In this document: in pieces, positions 1 to 8,884 of the stretch
Numbering within the stretch: position 1 is the first letter of the stretch
How the letters are laid out: each line of letters begins with the position of its first letter
Assembly: GCA_018064605.1 (NCBI GenBank)
Contig: JAGHUX010000016.1
Span: 1 to 64,000, forward strand
From: Candidatus Limimorpha caballi
GTDB taxonomy: Bacteria; Bacteroidota; Bacteroidia; Bacteroidales; F082
Length of the DNA: 64,000 bases
Direction: 5' to 3'
The notes under the pieces: model-generated
Told to the model about the DNA's origin: nothing
The model's input: the letters and a program-made list of their open reading frames with translations, nothing else
Database searches by the model: none
Program-made: the position numbers and the translations under genes

Positions 1-463
1 CGCTGCCGGAACTGTGCAGCAAGTACCAGCTCAGCCCGAACCAGGTCAACCAGTGGAAGAAGCGGCTGAGAGAGCGCAGCGCGGAAGCCTTCAGGGCCGA
101 CACCAGCGGCAGGGGCGACAAGGACAGGCTCATCGAACAGCTGTACAAAACGATCGGCGAACTGACGATGGACGTCGAGTTTCTAAAAAAAAGCTGTTTC
201 CATGAGTGTCGGGCAGCGTTGCGGGATGGTCTCCAAGGAGGAGGGGCTGAGCATACGCCGTCAGTGCGTGCTTCTCGGCCTGTGCCGCGCCACGTGGTGC
301 GCTCGACGACATCTACATCGAACGCCTGTGGCGCAGCGTGAAGCAGGAGTACGTGTACGAGAACCCTTGCCGTATTTTCGACTTCTACAACAACCGCCAC
401 CTGCACCAAAGCCTTGGCTACCAGTGTCATGCGACGGTTTACATGAAGAAACGGGTGGCATGA
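1..463 (+). mobile_element. IS3-family insertion sequence remnant (orfA partial, orfB with large internal deletion)
   Basis: The frame starting at base 3 reads as the C-terminal half of an IS3 OrfA, with the helix-turn-helix tail SPNQVNQWKKRL and the leucine-rich end MDVEFLKK. At the A8 run (185-192) the reading moves to the frame of KKAVSM...GLSIRRQCVLLGL, the usual start of OrfB. At about base 299 it jumps again to DDIYIERLWRSVKQEY and FYNNRHLHQSLGY, which is the very end of the DDE integrase core, and stops at 463. Most of orfB, including the first two catalytic Asp residues, is missing, so the element cannot be active. Whether the A8 change is the programmed frameshift or decay cannot be told. 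The left part is cut by the window edge. Confidence 0.85.
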
Positions 464-543
464 TTCTGATGATTGGAATCATGGATATTCCAGATAAAGA
501 TACTTTTTTTCATTGAAATTTGGAAATGTGTAAATTTAAGATG

Positions 544-551
544 TAATTTTG
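544..551 (+). promoter_or_regulatory. Putative -7 element (TAATTTTG) of the restriction-modification gene
   Basis: The sequence TAATTTTG matches the Bacteroidota -7 consensus TAnnTTTG and lies 83 bases before the start codon of the restriction-modification gene, inside the otherwise gene-free stretch 464-634. No clear -33 element was seen. Confidence 0.4.
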
Positions 552-634
552 CAATGTGAAACCAGCAGGGATTTATCACCTTAACCTGGCAACAAAATGG
601 TCTAAAGAAATAGTAACGCTATAGAAAGCGACTT

Positions 635-3490
635 ATGAACAACGACATCAAGATATATGCCGACCAAGTCTCGGCGCTTTACCGCACCGGCGTGACGACC
701 GAACATTCGTTTCGCGGGCCGCTTCAGACGCTTTTGGAAAGCCTTCTGCCCAAATACAGGGCCGTCAACGAACCGCAACGCACGGCCTGCGGCGCACCCG
801 ACTACGCACTCGTCGGCAAAAACGACAACCTCCCATACGCCTATATCGAGGCTAAAGACTTGTTCGACAACGACCTGCGCGGCATCAACGCCAAAGGCCA
901 CAAAGAACAGTTCGACCGCTACAAACAGGCTCTTTCGCGAGTGGCCTTCACCGACTACCTGTCGTTTTATTTCTACATCGACGGCGAACTGAAAGACTCC
1001 GTGACGCTGCTTGAACAGAACGCCAAAGGCGGTTTCTCGATTACCAACGAAGACAAATTCGTCAGCCTCCTCAACGAATGGGCCGACTGCAGCCTGCAGC
1101 CCGTCAACAGCGCGACGCGCCTCGCACAGATCATGGCGCACAAGGCAAAACTGCTCGCCGACGTCATCTGCAAATCGCTGAAAGACGACGAAAGCACTGA
1201 GATTCAGGGACAATACGACACTTTCCGCCACGTGCTCATCCACGACCTCACCGAAGAATCGTTCGCCGACCTCTACGCACAGACCATCGCATACGGCATG
1301 TTCGCGGCACGCCTCTACGACAAGACCCCGGAAGACTTCAGCCGGCAGGAAGCCGCCTCGCTCATCCCATCATCCAACCCCTTCCTCCGCAAGATTTTCC
1401 AGTCTATCGCGGGCTACGACTTAGACAGCCGTATCGCATGGATCGTTGACGACCTCGCGAAAGCCTTTGCCGTCACCGACATGGACAAGATCATGGGGCG
1501 CTACCAACAGAACTCGCTGCACCAGGACCCGCTGATACACTTCTACGAAGACTTCCTCGCCGCCTACAACCCCGCCCTGCGCAAATCGTGCGGCGTCTAT
1601 TACACGCCAAACTCCGTGGTGAGCTTCATCGTCCGCGCCATCGACGACATACTCATCCGCGACTTCGGACTCGCCGACGGACTCGCCGACGACGGCAAGA
1701 TGATTGGCAAGACCTTCCACCGCGTGCAGATTCTCGACCCCGCCACCGGAACAGGCACTTTCTTGGCCGAAACGGTGCGCCAGATTTATAAAAAATTTGA
1801 AGGCAACGAAGGTATGTGGCCCAGTTATGTGGAACAGAGCCTGCGCCCGCGCCTCCACGGATTCGAACTGCTGATGGCGCCTTACACCATCACACACCTC
1901 AAACTCGACATGATGCTCCACGGCGGCCAGAACAGCAGACACCGCCTCGGCGTGTATCTCACCAACTCTTTGGAAGAATGCCACCCCGACACCGGAACGC
2001 TTTGGGCGCAATGGCTCAGCGAGGAAAGCACCGCCGCCAACACCATCAAACGCGACACGCCCGTTATGGTGATGATGGGAAACCCGCCGTATTCCGTCTC
2101 GTCGAGCAACAAGGGCGAATGGATTTCGCATTTAGTCGATGACTATAAAAAAGACCTGAACGAACGAAAAATCAATCTTGATGACGATTATATCAAATTT
2201 ATTCGTCTTGGACAATACTATATTGAGCGTAATGGCTCGGGCGTGTTAGGCTATATCAGCAACAATTCCTATCTCGACGGAATAACGCATCGCCAAATGC
2301 GCAAAACATTGCTTGAGGTTTTTGACGATATTTACATCGTAAACCTGCACGGCAACAGCAAACGCAAGGAGACCGCGCCCGACGGCGGCAAGGACGAAAG
2401 CGTGTTCGACATTATGGTCGGTACAAACATCGCGCTGTTCGTGAAACATAATGATAAAAGGAAGAAAGGCGAACTTGCGGCAGTCCATTATCTTGACCTT
2501 TACGGCTTGCGCAAAAACAAATACGACGCACTTGATGCGCTCACCATTGAAAACGCCGATTGGCAAACTCTCGAATGTAAGGCGCCGAACTATTTCCTCG
2601 TGCCAAAAAATTTCGGTTTGCAGGAAGAATATGAAAAAGGTGTGAAGATTGATGAACTGTTTGAAATGAACACGAGCGGAGTAAAGACTCATCACGATGC
2701 AGAATTGGTTTCTTTTGAAAAATTTGACACATCGACAAATCAACCTTATGCTTACCGACCATTTGACAACCGTTGGATTGATTATGATTTAGAGAAAGTT
2801 GTTCGCCATAGATATTCTTCAATGCGCCACATGCTTAATGACAATTTAGGGTTAATGATAACTCGGCAGTCTTCTTTAGACTGGAGACATATTGTTGTGG
2901 TGAAGAATATTGGGGATATGTGTACTGTTTCTGCTCAATCCAAAGAATGTGGATATTTATTTCCTCTCTACCTCTACGATTCCGACGGCACTCGTCGTTA
3001 CAATATGAAGACGGAGTTGCTTGGCGGCCGCAATCCGGAGGAGTTTTTCGCCTACGCTTACGCAGTGCTGCATTCGCCGGCGTACCGCGAGAAATACAGG
3101 GAGTTCCTCAAGATAGACTTTCCGCGCATTCCATTGCCGGAAGACAAGACTGAGTATCAACGTCTTACGACACTCGGTCAGCAGCTGATAGATTTGCATT
3201 TGATGCGTGCCCAACAGCCGATGGCGGCATTGCCGAAGTTTCCTATTGCGGGAAGCAATACGGTGGAGGCCGTTAAATACGATAACGGCAAGGTGTTCAT
3301 CAACGCCGCACAATATTTCGACGGCGTGAGTCGGACGGCGTGGGAGTTCTTCATCGGCGGCTACCAGCCGGCTCAGAAGTGGCTCAAAGACCGCAAAGGC
3401 CGCACGCTGAACTTAGACGACATCCGTCATTATCAGCAGGTTGTCGCCATTTTGGACAAGACCGCCGCTTTGATGCAGGAGATAGGATAA
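635..3490 (+). CDS. Single-chain restriction-modification enzyme (type IIG / type ISP-like, N6-adenine methyltransferase with fused nuclease)
   Basis: 951 residues. The N-terminus (about 1-150) carries a PD-(D/E)XK-like nuclease signature: D56 in GAPDY and E72-A-K74 in YIEAKD. The middle has an adenine-specific methyltransferase: CGVYYTPNSVVSFIV, motif I DPATGTGTF near residue 367, and motif IV GNPPYS near 485. The C-terminal 400 residues resemble the type ISP target-recognition region (YRPFDNRW, then EEFFAYAYAVLHSPAYR). Together they would cut and methylate DNA from one polypeptide. Classical type ISP enzymes (LlaGI, LlaBIII) also carry a helicase between nuclease and methyltransferase; none is visible here, so the architecture is closer to type IIG. 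It lies beside an IS remnant and a broken AlbA/HATPase-type gene, consistent with a defence island. The reading frame looks intact. Confidence 0.87.
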   Translation: MNNDIKIYADQVSALYRTGVTTEHSFRGPLQTLLESLLPKYRAVNEPQRTACGAPDYALVGKNDNLPYAYIEAKDLFDNDLRGINAKGHKEQFDRYKQALSRVAFTDYLSFYFYIDGELKDSVTLLEQNAKGGFSITNEDKFVSLLNEWADCSLQPVNSATRLAQIMAHKAKLLADVICKSLKDDESTEIQGQYDTFRHVLIHDLTEESFADLYAQTIAYGMFAARLYDKTPEDFSRQEAASLIPSSNPFLRKIFQSIAGYDLDSRIAWIVDDLAKAFAVTDMDKIMGRYQQNSLHQDPLIHFYEDFLAAYNPALRKSCGVYYTPNSVVSFIVRAIDDILIRDFGLADGLADDGKMIGKTFHRVQILDPATGTGTFLAETVRQIYKKFEGNEGMWPSYVEQSLRPRLHGFELLMAPYTITHLKLDMMLHGGQNSRHRLGVYLTNSLEECHPDTGTLWAQWLSEESTAANTIKRDTPVMVMMGNPPYSVSSSNKGEWISHLVDDYKKDLNERKINLDDDYIKFIRLGQYYIERNGSGVLGYISNNSYLDGITHRQMRKTLLEVFDDIYIVNLHGNSKRKETAPDGGKDESVFDIMVGTNIALFVKHNDKRKKGELAAVHYLDLYGLRKNKYDALDALTIENADWQTLECKAPNYFLVPKNFGLQEEYEKGVKIDELFEMNTSGVKTHHDAELVSFEKFDTSTNQPYAYRPFDNRWIDYDLEKVVRHRYSSMRHMLNDNLGLMITRQSSLDWRHIVVVKNIGDMCTVSAQSKECGYLFPLYLYDSDGTRRYNMKTELLGGRNPEEFFAYAYAVLHSPAYREKYREFLKIDFPRIPLPEDKTEYQRLTTLGQQLIDLHLMRAQQPMAALPKFPIAGSNTVEAVKYDNGKVFINAAQYFDGVSRTAWEFFIGGYQPAQKWLKDRKGRTLNLDDIRHYQQVVAILDKTAALMQEIG

Positions 3491-3499
3491 GGGGGAAAA

Positions 3500-3795
3500 G
3501 AGGCATTACTGAATCATTCATGAGGCAATTGCCCAATTTGCCCAATTATTGCCCAATTGCATTTCCGCAGATTGCACGCTTTCTGCACTATTGCTGCACG
3601 CAATGCACGCTTATACATTTTTACTTCAGCTTTTATAAGGCAATTGACCATTAATTGACTATATTGACCAATCCCTTTCCATACTTATCTCTATACCTGA
3701 GGCAAAAGAGGTATTCTTGAATCATTCATGAGGCAATTGAGGCAAATTCTGTTATTGCCCCAATTGCCCAATTATTGCCCAATTATTGCCCAATT
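3500..3795. repeat. Degenerate TTGCCCAAT repeats with a duplicated ~25-bp segment
   Basis: The gene-free stretch after the restriction gene has many TTGCCCAAT / GCCCAATTAT units at 3529-3560 and 3763-3795, each preceded by a near-identical segment (GAATCATTCATGAGGCAATTG at about 3511 and 3719). The last units overlap the 3' end of the minus-strand pseudogene, whose final codons (KLIGQ, stop) are themselves a unit. The origin is unclear: slippage from the gene end or a small dispersed repeat. Confidence 0.65.
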
Positions 3796-4557
3796 AGTTT
3801 ATAGAAACTACCAGCTCCAACACCTTTGTTTTCCAATAAATTATATTTGCTAACTAAATCGGTCAACTCTGACGTGGATGTGCGTTTGGACACTTGATTG
3901 ATTTCCTGATACTCTTTATTTGTAATTTTTCCTTTTTCTCTTACATACAGAACGGCTTTTATCTGACGAGGATTCAAACCCTTTGCTTGCAGGTCTTCTT
4001 CGTTAAACAAATCTTTGCGGAATACCACCCAAAAGCCTGAACTTTCGTAATAATAGAGCGGTTGGGGCAAACCAGCTTCCGCACATTGCTCATTCATTTT
4101 ACGGATACCTCGACCCCATGCCTCAATGTAGCCGATGCGAAAGAATGCGTTGGAAATGTCTGGGTTGTGAGGAATAGAAGAATGCTTCTTCTGCAATGTG
4201 TCAATCGTCCAATTCTCAGGCAGTTCACCATAATTCCAAATCATAATTTTATCCTTGTAAACACTGATTTGAATAGGCGTCGCACCCGTATAATCTTTGT
4301 GTGCAATGGCATTTAGAACGGCTTCGCGGATGGCTTCTTTGGGGTACTCAAATGTCTCGATGCGATAAATGCCCTCGTAGCTTATCATTGACTTAATGTA
4401 CTTGGTAAAGAGTAAGTCCATCGTTTTCTCGACTTGCTCAAACAGATTGCCGTGTACTTCATCCTGAAAACGCAAGTCGCTATCAGATTCAAAGAATCCA
4501 TTTTAGATATTCGTCTTTCCAAATGCTTTTATATTCTGTGTTTTGAGATTCGGGCAT
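3783..4557 (-). pseudogene. AlbA_2 / HATPase_c_4-type ATP-binding (RecG-like) regulator, internally deleted
   Basis: The 230-residue ORF matches the C-terminal half of the Bacteroidota ATP-binding proteins that join an AlbA_2 (Schlafen-like) domain, a GHKL-type ATPase and a winged helix: KEAIREAVLNAIAHKDY, WNYGELPENW, GYIEAWGRGIRKM. Just upstream on the same strand, from the ATG at 4557, the sequence reads MPESQNTEYKSIWKDEYLKW, which is the canonical start of these proteins. It then meets a stop in frame, while the next frame reads GFFESDSDLRFQDE into the ORF. So a central segment, roughly 200 or more codons in the family, has been lost with a frame change. The product would lack the AlbA domain and is probably dead. 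Such genes often sit beside restriction-modification genes, as here. Confidence 0.8.
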
Positions 4558-4669
4558 TTCAAATATCTTTAATGCATTAGTAAAACATACATACCACCAT
4601 GGTCTAACCATCTCGTCAGACAAAGCAATATCATTCTCACATTCTCCAATTAAGGTAAAACTCACGTTT

Positions 4670-6256
4670 CTATTCCGCCGCGGTGTGGAACAGCTCCAAG
4701 TGTATGTCGCTCCTGATGCCGTATTCCTCGTCGAACGAGAAATAGATGAGGTAATAGTCGGTGTTCGCCGAATTGCAGTGGTAGTAGCCGTCGGGATGGA
4801 TCGTGTAGTCGCCGCTCAACAGTTGGATGTACGAATCCGCCGAGATGATGTCCAACGCCATGTTGAGGAGGTTATCGTTCTCAATCCACCAGTTCACGTA
4901 AGTCTTCTTCTGCATTGACACATAATATTTTGTGTCGTTGGTGGTGTGGAATGTCGCATCGACGCCGTGGGCGTAGATGTTCTCGATGGTGACGGTGATG
5001 TCGTTGTTCGACGGGTTCATCGGGGCGGTCGTAAACTGCTGCGTGAACACCTCTGACGTTGGCGCGCCGCCTTCGTCGAAGCCGTAAACGTAGATCACGA
5101 ACTCCGTGTCGTAGCCGATGAAGTTGTTGAAGTCGTAGATCTGGCCGGAGAACGTCCCGGTGTGGCAGGCCTCAAGCATCGCGCTGATCCAGTTGTTTCC
5201 GTAGGCGAACTGGAACCAGCTCTGCTCGAAGCCGAAGATGCCGAGCTCGCTGTAGGTGCTCTCCTGGTCGAACTTCGACTTTGTCATGCCATAGACGTAA
5301 TATGTCTTGGTGTTGTCGTTGGGGATGACCGTGAACTCCGCGTTGTTCGGCGTGATGTTGGAGACCTGGATCTCAAACGCAAGACCTTCCGGCTCGGCGT
5401 TCACCTTCACGTTGCAGACGGCCTCGACGCCGTCAACGGTGACTTTGATTTCGGCGTTTCCCTCCGCGACCGCCGTGACCAAGCCGTTCTCATCGACTGT
5501 CGCCACGTCGGCGTTTGAAGTCGTCCACGCGACAGTTTCATATACTGCGCCTTGCGGTTCGACCGTGAATGAAAGCTGTGATGTCGCGCCTTCCATGAGT
5601 TCGATTGATGTCTCGTTCAGGATGACGTTTTCCACTTGAACGACAGGTTCTTTCACCAACAGTATGCATGTCGCCTCAACGTCATCGACCGCGACTTTTA
5701 TTCCCGCCGCGCCCGCCGCGACTGCTGTCACCAAGCCGTTCTCATCGACTGTGGCCTTCGCCTCGTCGGTGCTCGACCATACGACGTTCTCGTACATCGC
5801 GTTTTCCGGCTCGACGGTGAATGTGAGCTGGAACGTCTCGCCTTCAAAAAGCTCAATTGATGTCTCATTCAAAATGACGTTTTCAACATGGATGACTTCC
5901 TTGTTGACGAACACCTTGCATTCGTCTTCTTTGCCATCGACGGCGATTTTGATCATGGCCTCGCCTTCGGCCACCGCCGTGACGAGTCCGAGCGTATCGA
6001 CTGTCGCGACCTCAACGTCAGAAGAAGTCCAGATGGCCTTATCATATACGGCATCCTGCGGCTCGACGGTGAATGAAAGTTGGAATGTGTCTCCTTCGAG
6101 GAGCGCCACGATGCTGTCGGACAGAATGACTTTCTCCACGAGAATTTCTGTCGGTTCTGTCGGTTCGTCCGGTTTTACGGGGTCGTCTTTCTTGCATGAA
6201 ATCATCAATGCCACTAAGCTGAGCATCAATGCGATGACTGATCTTGTCTTTCTCAT
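4670..6256 (-). CDS. Lipoprotein with three bacterial Ig-like (Big_2) repeats
   Basis: Start chosen at the ATG at 6256 (MRKTRSVIALML), not the track start 6280, because it gives a clean lipoprotein signal ending MISCKKD with Cys as lipidation site. After a Pro/Glu-rich linker there are three Big_2 units of about 85 residues, each with the pattern TFQLSFTVEPQ, W(T/S)(S/T)xxxxVATVDxxGLVTAVAEG. They are very similar at the DNA level. The last 240 residues form an unrecognised region beginning LAFEIQVSNITPNNAEFTV, in the style of FN3-like domains. Expected on the outer-membrane surface or in the periplasm; a binding or adhesion role is inferred only from the Big_2 fold. Divergent from the SGNH hydrolase gene. 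Confidence 0.8.
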   Translation of the reverse strand: MRKTRSVIALMLSLVALMISCKKDDPVKPDEPTEPTEILVEKVILSDSIVALLEGDTFQLSFTVEPQDAVYDKAIWTSSDVEVATVDTLGLVTAVAEGEAMIKIAVDGKEDECKVFVNKEVIHVENVILNETSIELFEGETFQLTFTVEPENAMYENVVWSSTDEAKATVDENGLVTAVAAGAAGIKVAVDDVEATCILLVKEPVVQVENVILNETSIELMEGATSQLSFTVEPQGAVYETVAWTTSNADVATVDENGLVTAVAEGNAEIKVTVDGVEAVCNVKVNAEPEGLAFEIQVSNITPNNAEFTVIPNDNTKTYYVYGMTKSKFDQESTYSELGIFGFEQSWFQFAYGNNWISAMLEACHTGTFSGQIYDFNNFIGYDTEFVIYVYGFDEGGAPTSEVFTQQFTTAPMNPSNNDITVTIENIYAHGVDATFHTTNDTKYYVSMQKKTYVNWWIENDNLLNMALDIISADSYIQLLSGDYTIHPDGYYHCNSANTDYYLIYFSFDEEYGIRSDIHLELFHTAAE

Positions 6257-6277
6257 ATTTTTAAAAATTAATTCCGG

Positions 6278-6285
6278 CAAATATA
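6278..6285 (-). promoter_or_regulatory. Putative -7 element (TATATTTG) for the Big_2 lipoprotein
   Basis: On the minus strand the sequence reads TATATTTG, fitting TAnnTTTG, 21 bases before the preferred lipoprotein start at 6256. Its position supports that start over the one in the ORF track, which overlaps this element. Confidence 0.5.
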
Positions 6286-6344
6286 CGAATAATTTATATC
6301 TCCCAGAAAATATCTCCGCAAAGATTTCACTTTATTATTTTTCA

Positions 6345-6352
6345 TATTTTTG
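6345..6352 (+). promoter_or_regulatory. Putative -7 element (TATTTTTG) for the SGNH hydrolase
   Basis: TATTTTTG lies 25 bases before the ATG at 6378, in the divergent region shared with the Big_2 lipoprotein. It supports starting the hydrolase here rather than at the track start 5664, which runs antisense through the lipoprotein gene. Confidence 0.5.
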
Positions 6353-6377
6353 CGCGGTAACCTTCAATATCAAAATA

Positions 6378-7400
6378 ATGAACGGGAAAGTTGTCATCAC
6401 ATTTGTCATATTATTCATAGCCAACGTCTTACATTGTCAGGACACCATCAACGTGCTGTTTCTCGGGAACTCATACACCAGCGTCAACAACCTGCCGCAG
6501 CTGTGCGTGTCGCTCGCGGAGAGCAGCGGCAAGGTCATGAAGACGGCGGCCAACACGCCCGGCGGCCACCTGCTCACGCAACATGCCGTCAACACGCAGA
6601 GTCTCAAGCTCATACGCGACGGCGGATGGGACTATGTGGTGCTTCAGGAGCAGAGCCAGCTGCCGAGCATCGACTTCTACCGGCATGAGTTCATGCACGC
6701 CGGCTACCGGCAGCTGCGCGACTCGGTGCTTCTCCACAACCCCGGCGCTCAGGTCGTCGGCTACATGACATGGGGGCGGCGCCACGGCGGGCGGCAGTGC
6801 GAGGACTACGGTCTCGGACAGTATTGCAGCGCCGACTTCCGCGACTTCGGCCACATGCAGGACTCGCTGACAAGCGCATACGACGAATGCCGCAAACTTT
6901 TCGGCGGACTGACCGCGCCCGTCGGAGAGGCGTGGAGGAAAGCCCTCGCCGAATCCGGCATCGTGCTGCACAGCGGCGACGACAGCCACCCGACACCCGA
7001 AGGCAGCTACCTCGCCGCCTGCACGTTCCACGCACTGCTCTGGGACGAAAGCCCGCTCGGGCTGTGGCACCCCGACGGCATGAGCGGGAAGACAGCCGCC
7101 TTCCTCCAAAAAACCGCGGCGGAGACGGTACTTGAGCCCTCGGGGTTGCACGAGACACCTGACAACCAAAACGAATTCCGCATTTTCCATTCCGACGGGA
7201 AAATCATAATAACATCAAAAAGAGAGACCAACGCCAGAGTGTCGGTGTACGACATCTGCGGAAATGAGATCGCCGAAGCCTGCTTCAACGGCTCAAACCG
7301 CTGTGAGGCAGACGTATGCGCAACCAACAGGCCTGTCATCATCAGGATTGAGGGCGACGGCACAAATAAAGCGTCGCATCATAGATTGTTCTTCAAATAA
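6378..7400 (+). CDS. Secreted SGNH/GDSL-type hydrolase (DUF4886-like) with a probable T9SS tail
   Basis: 340 residues from the ATG at 6378 (MNGKVVITFVILFIANVLHC), which starts a hydrophobic signal sequence. Block I is LFLGNSYTSVNNLP, with the nucleophile Ser in GNSYT; the C-terminal Asp-His pair is in GDDSHPTPEGSYL. This fits the DUF4886 branch of SGNH hydrolases, probably acting on esters of polysaccharides, though the substrate is unknown. The last 75 residues (IIITSKRETNARVSVYDICG to the end HRLFFK) look like a type A T9SS sorting domain, implying export through the type IX system. The 578-residue ORF in the track is an artefact extending antisense into the upstream gene. Confidence 0.8.
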   Translation: MNGKVVITFVILFIANVLHCQDTINVLFLGNSYTSVNNLPQLCVSLAESSGKVMKTAANTPGGHLLTQHAVNTQSLKLIRDGGWDYVVLQEQSQLPSIDFYRHEFMHAGYRQLRDSVLLHNPGAQVVGYMTWGRRHGGRQCEDYGLGQYCSADFRDFGHMQDSLTSAYDECRKLFGGLTAPVGEAWRKALAESGIVLHSGDDSHPTPEGSYLAACTFHALLWDESPLGLWHPDGMSGKTAAFLQKTAAETVLEPSGLHETPDNQNEFRIFHSDGKIIITSKRETNARVSVYDICGNEIAEACFNGSNRCEADVCATNRPVIIRIEGDGTNKASHHRLFFK

Positions 7401-7404
7401 TTCG

Positions 7405-7412
7405 TACCTTTG
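7405..7412 (+). promoter_or_regulatory. Putative -7 element (TACCTTTG) for thiL
   Basis: TACCTTTG starts four bases after the hydrolase stop codon and ends 16 bases before the thiL ATG at 7429. It implies a short leader and transcription of thiL independent of the upstream gene. Confidence 0.5.
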
Positions 7413-7428
7413 CAAAAATTTTCAGGAA

Positions 7429-8463
7429 ATGCCAGAAGAGAAAAACATCACCAACTTATCCGACCTCGGCGAGTTCGGGCTTATCGACCGGCTCGCTGCC
7501 AACATTAAGATTTACAACAATTCAACGGAGAAAGGCATCGGCGACGACGCGGCTGTCATCAACCACGGCGACGAGGAGACTCTGGTCTCCGTTGACATCC
7601 TATGCGAGGGCGTTCATTTCGACATGACATACTGCCCGCTGAAGCACCTCGGCTACAAGGCCGCCGTGGTGAACTTCTCCGACATCTACGCCATGAACGG
7701 CACCCCTACGCAAATCGTGGTGGGCATGGGCATCAGCAGCAAATACTCCGTCGAGGCGATAGAAGAGATCTACCATGGCATCCGTCTCGCCTGCGACCAC
7801 TACCACGTTGACCTCGTGGGCGGCGACACGACGGCCTCAAAGTCAGGGCTGTTCCTCTCCGTCACCGTCATCGGCAAGGCCAGGAAGGAAGACATAGTGT
7901 ATCGCAGCGGCGCGAGGCCCAACGACCTGCTGTGCGTCAGTGGCGACCTCGGCGCGGCATACACCGGACTGCTCGTCCTCGAACGCGAGAAGGCCGCCTT
8001 CATGGAGGACCCGAACATGCAGCCGGAGTTCGCCGGATACGACTACATCCTCGAACGGCAACTCAAACCCGAAGCCCGCTGGGACATCGTGAGACGCCTC
8101 AAGGACGCCGGCGTGAAACCCACATCCATGATCGACGTGTCAGACGGCCTCGCCTCTGAAGTGCTGCACATCTGCAAGGAGTCGAAGGTCGGATGCACCG
8201 TCTATGAGGAACGCATCCCGATGAACCACAAGACGATACAGACAGCCAAAGACTTCAACATCGTGCCGAGCGTCGCCGCCCTCAACGGCGGCGAGGACTA
8301 CGAGCTGCTCTTCACCGTGGCGCAGAGCGACTACGAGAAAGTCAAGGACATGGAAGACGTCCGCATCATCGGCTACATCACCGCCGACGAGGGACAGGCC
8401 AACCTCATCACCAACGACAACTGCCAGGTGCCGTTGGAGGCGCAGGGGTTTAAGCATTTTTAA
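7429..8463 (+). CDS. thiL: Thiamine-monophosphate kinase
   Basis: 344 residues from MPEEKNITNLSDLGEFGLID. ThiL phosphorylates thiamine monophosphate to the cofactor thiamine diphosphate using ATP. Diagnostic features are the N-terminal GEFGLIDRL, the metal and nucleotide motif GIGDDAAVI, the loop DILCEGVHFDMTYCP, VGGDTTAS, and IDVSDGLASE. The length is typical of the family. The ORF track start at 7264 lies inside the previous gene and is rejected. No TPP riboswitch is visible upstream, and no other thiamine gene is in the window. Confidence 0.95.
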   Translation: MPEEKNITNLSDLGEFGLIDRLAANIKIYNNSTEKGIGDDAAVINHGDEETLVSVDILCEGVHFDMTYCPLKHLGYKAAVVNFSDIYAMNGTPTQIVVGMGISSKYSVEAIEEIYHGIRLACDHYHVDLVGGDTTASKSGLFLSVTVIGKARKEDIVYRSGARPNDLLCVSGDLGAAYTGLLVLEREKAAFMEDPNMQPEFAGYDYILERQLKPEARWDIVRRLKDAGVKPTSMIDVSDGLASEVLHICKESKVGCTVYEERIPMNHKTIQTAKDFNIVPSVAALNGGEDYELLFTVAQSDYEKVKDMEDVRIIGYITADEGQANLITNDNCQVPLEAQGFKHF

Positions 8464-8541
8464 GGGAAAAGGAAAAAGGGGAAAGGAAAAAGGGGAAAGG
8501 GGAAAGGGGAAAGGAAAAAGGAAAAAGGAGAAAGGAGTTGA
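8464..8541 (+). repeat. Purine-rich GGGAAAAGG tract
   Basis: Just after the thiL stop there are about 75 bases of nearly pure purine sequence made of irregular GGAAAAAGG / GGGAAAGG units. The matching pyrimidine tract lies on the other side of the following small ORF, so the two tracts are complementary in outline. Confidence 0.8.
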
Positions 8542-8542
8542 T

Positions 8543-8884
8543 ATGATTAGTAGATTTGAGGAAATTATTGCGTGGAAAAAGGCTATAAGTCTTGGGAAAG
8601 ATATTTATTCCATGTTTGATGGTTCAAGGGATTATGGTTTTCTTGACCAAATACACAGGGCTGTTGTTTCAATTTCAAATAACATTGCAGAAGGTTTCGA
8701 AAGAAAAACAAACAATGAATTTAAGCAATTTCTTTACATCTCAAAGGGTTCGTGTGGAGAAGTCAGATCTATGATATATCTTGCAAAAGAATTGGAAATG
8801 ATAAATGAAGAACAGATGACCGATGTCGTAAAAAGAACAGAAGAAATATCAAAAATGCTATCCGGTTTGATCAAAACATTATAA
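8543..8884 (+). CDS. Four-helix-bundle protein (23S rRNA intervening-sequence / IVP family)
   Basis: 113 residues, almost all predicted helix. It matches the IVP / S23 family: FEEIIAWKKAISLGKDIY, DQIHRAVVSISNNIAEGFER, FLYISKGSCGEVRSMIYLAKEL. The family includes ORFs found inside 23S rRNA intervening sequences and the Avd accessory protein of diversity-generating retroelements. Free-standing copies are common in Bacteroidota and have no established function. This one is AT-rich compared with thiL and uvrC and lies between a purine tract and a pyrimidine tract, which suggests late acquisition. No reverse transcriptase is in the window, so an Avd role is not supported. Confidence 0.85.
   Translation: MISRFEEIIAWKKAISLGKDIYSMFDGSRDYGFLDQIHRAVVSISNNIAEGFERKTNNEFKQFLYISKGSCGEVRSMIYLAKELEMINEEQMTDVVKRTEEISKMLSGLIKTL

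Noticed and set aside
4558-4665. Upstream in-frame extension of the AlbA/HATPase pseudogene
   Set aside because: The frame stays open for about 36 codons, but this is possible by chance and the sequence resembles no known domain.
5664-6377. N-terminal extension of the 578-residue ORF in the track
   Set aside because: It runs antisense through the Big_2 lipoprotein gene; a signal peptide and promoter support the start at 6378.
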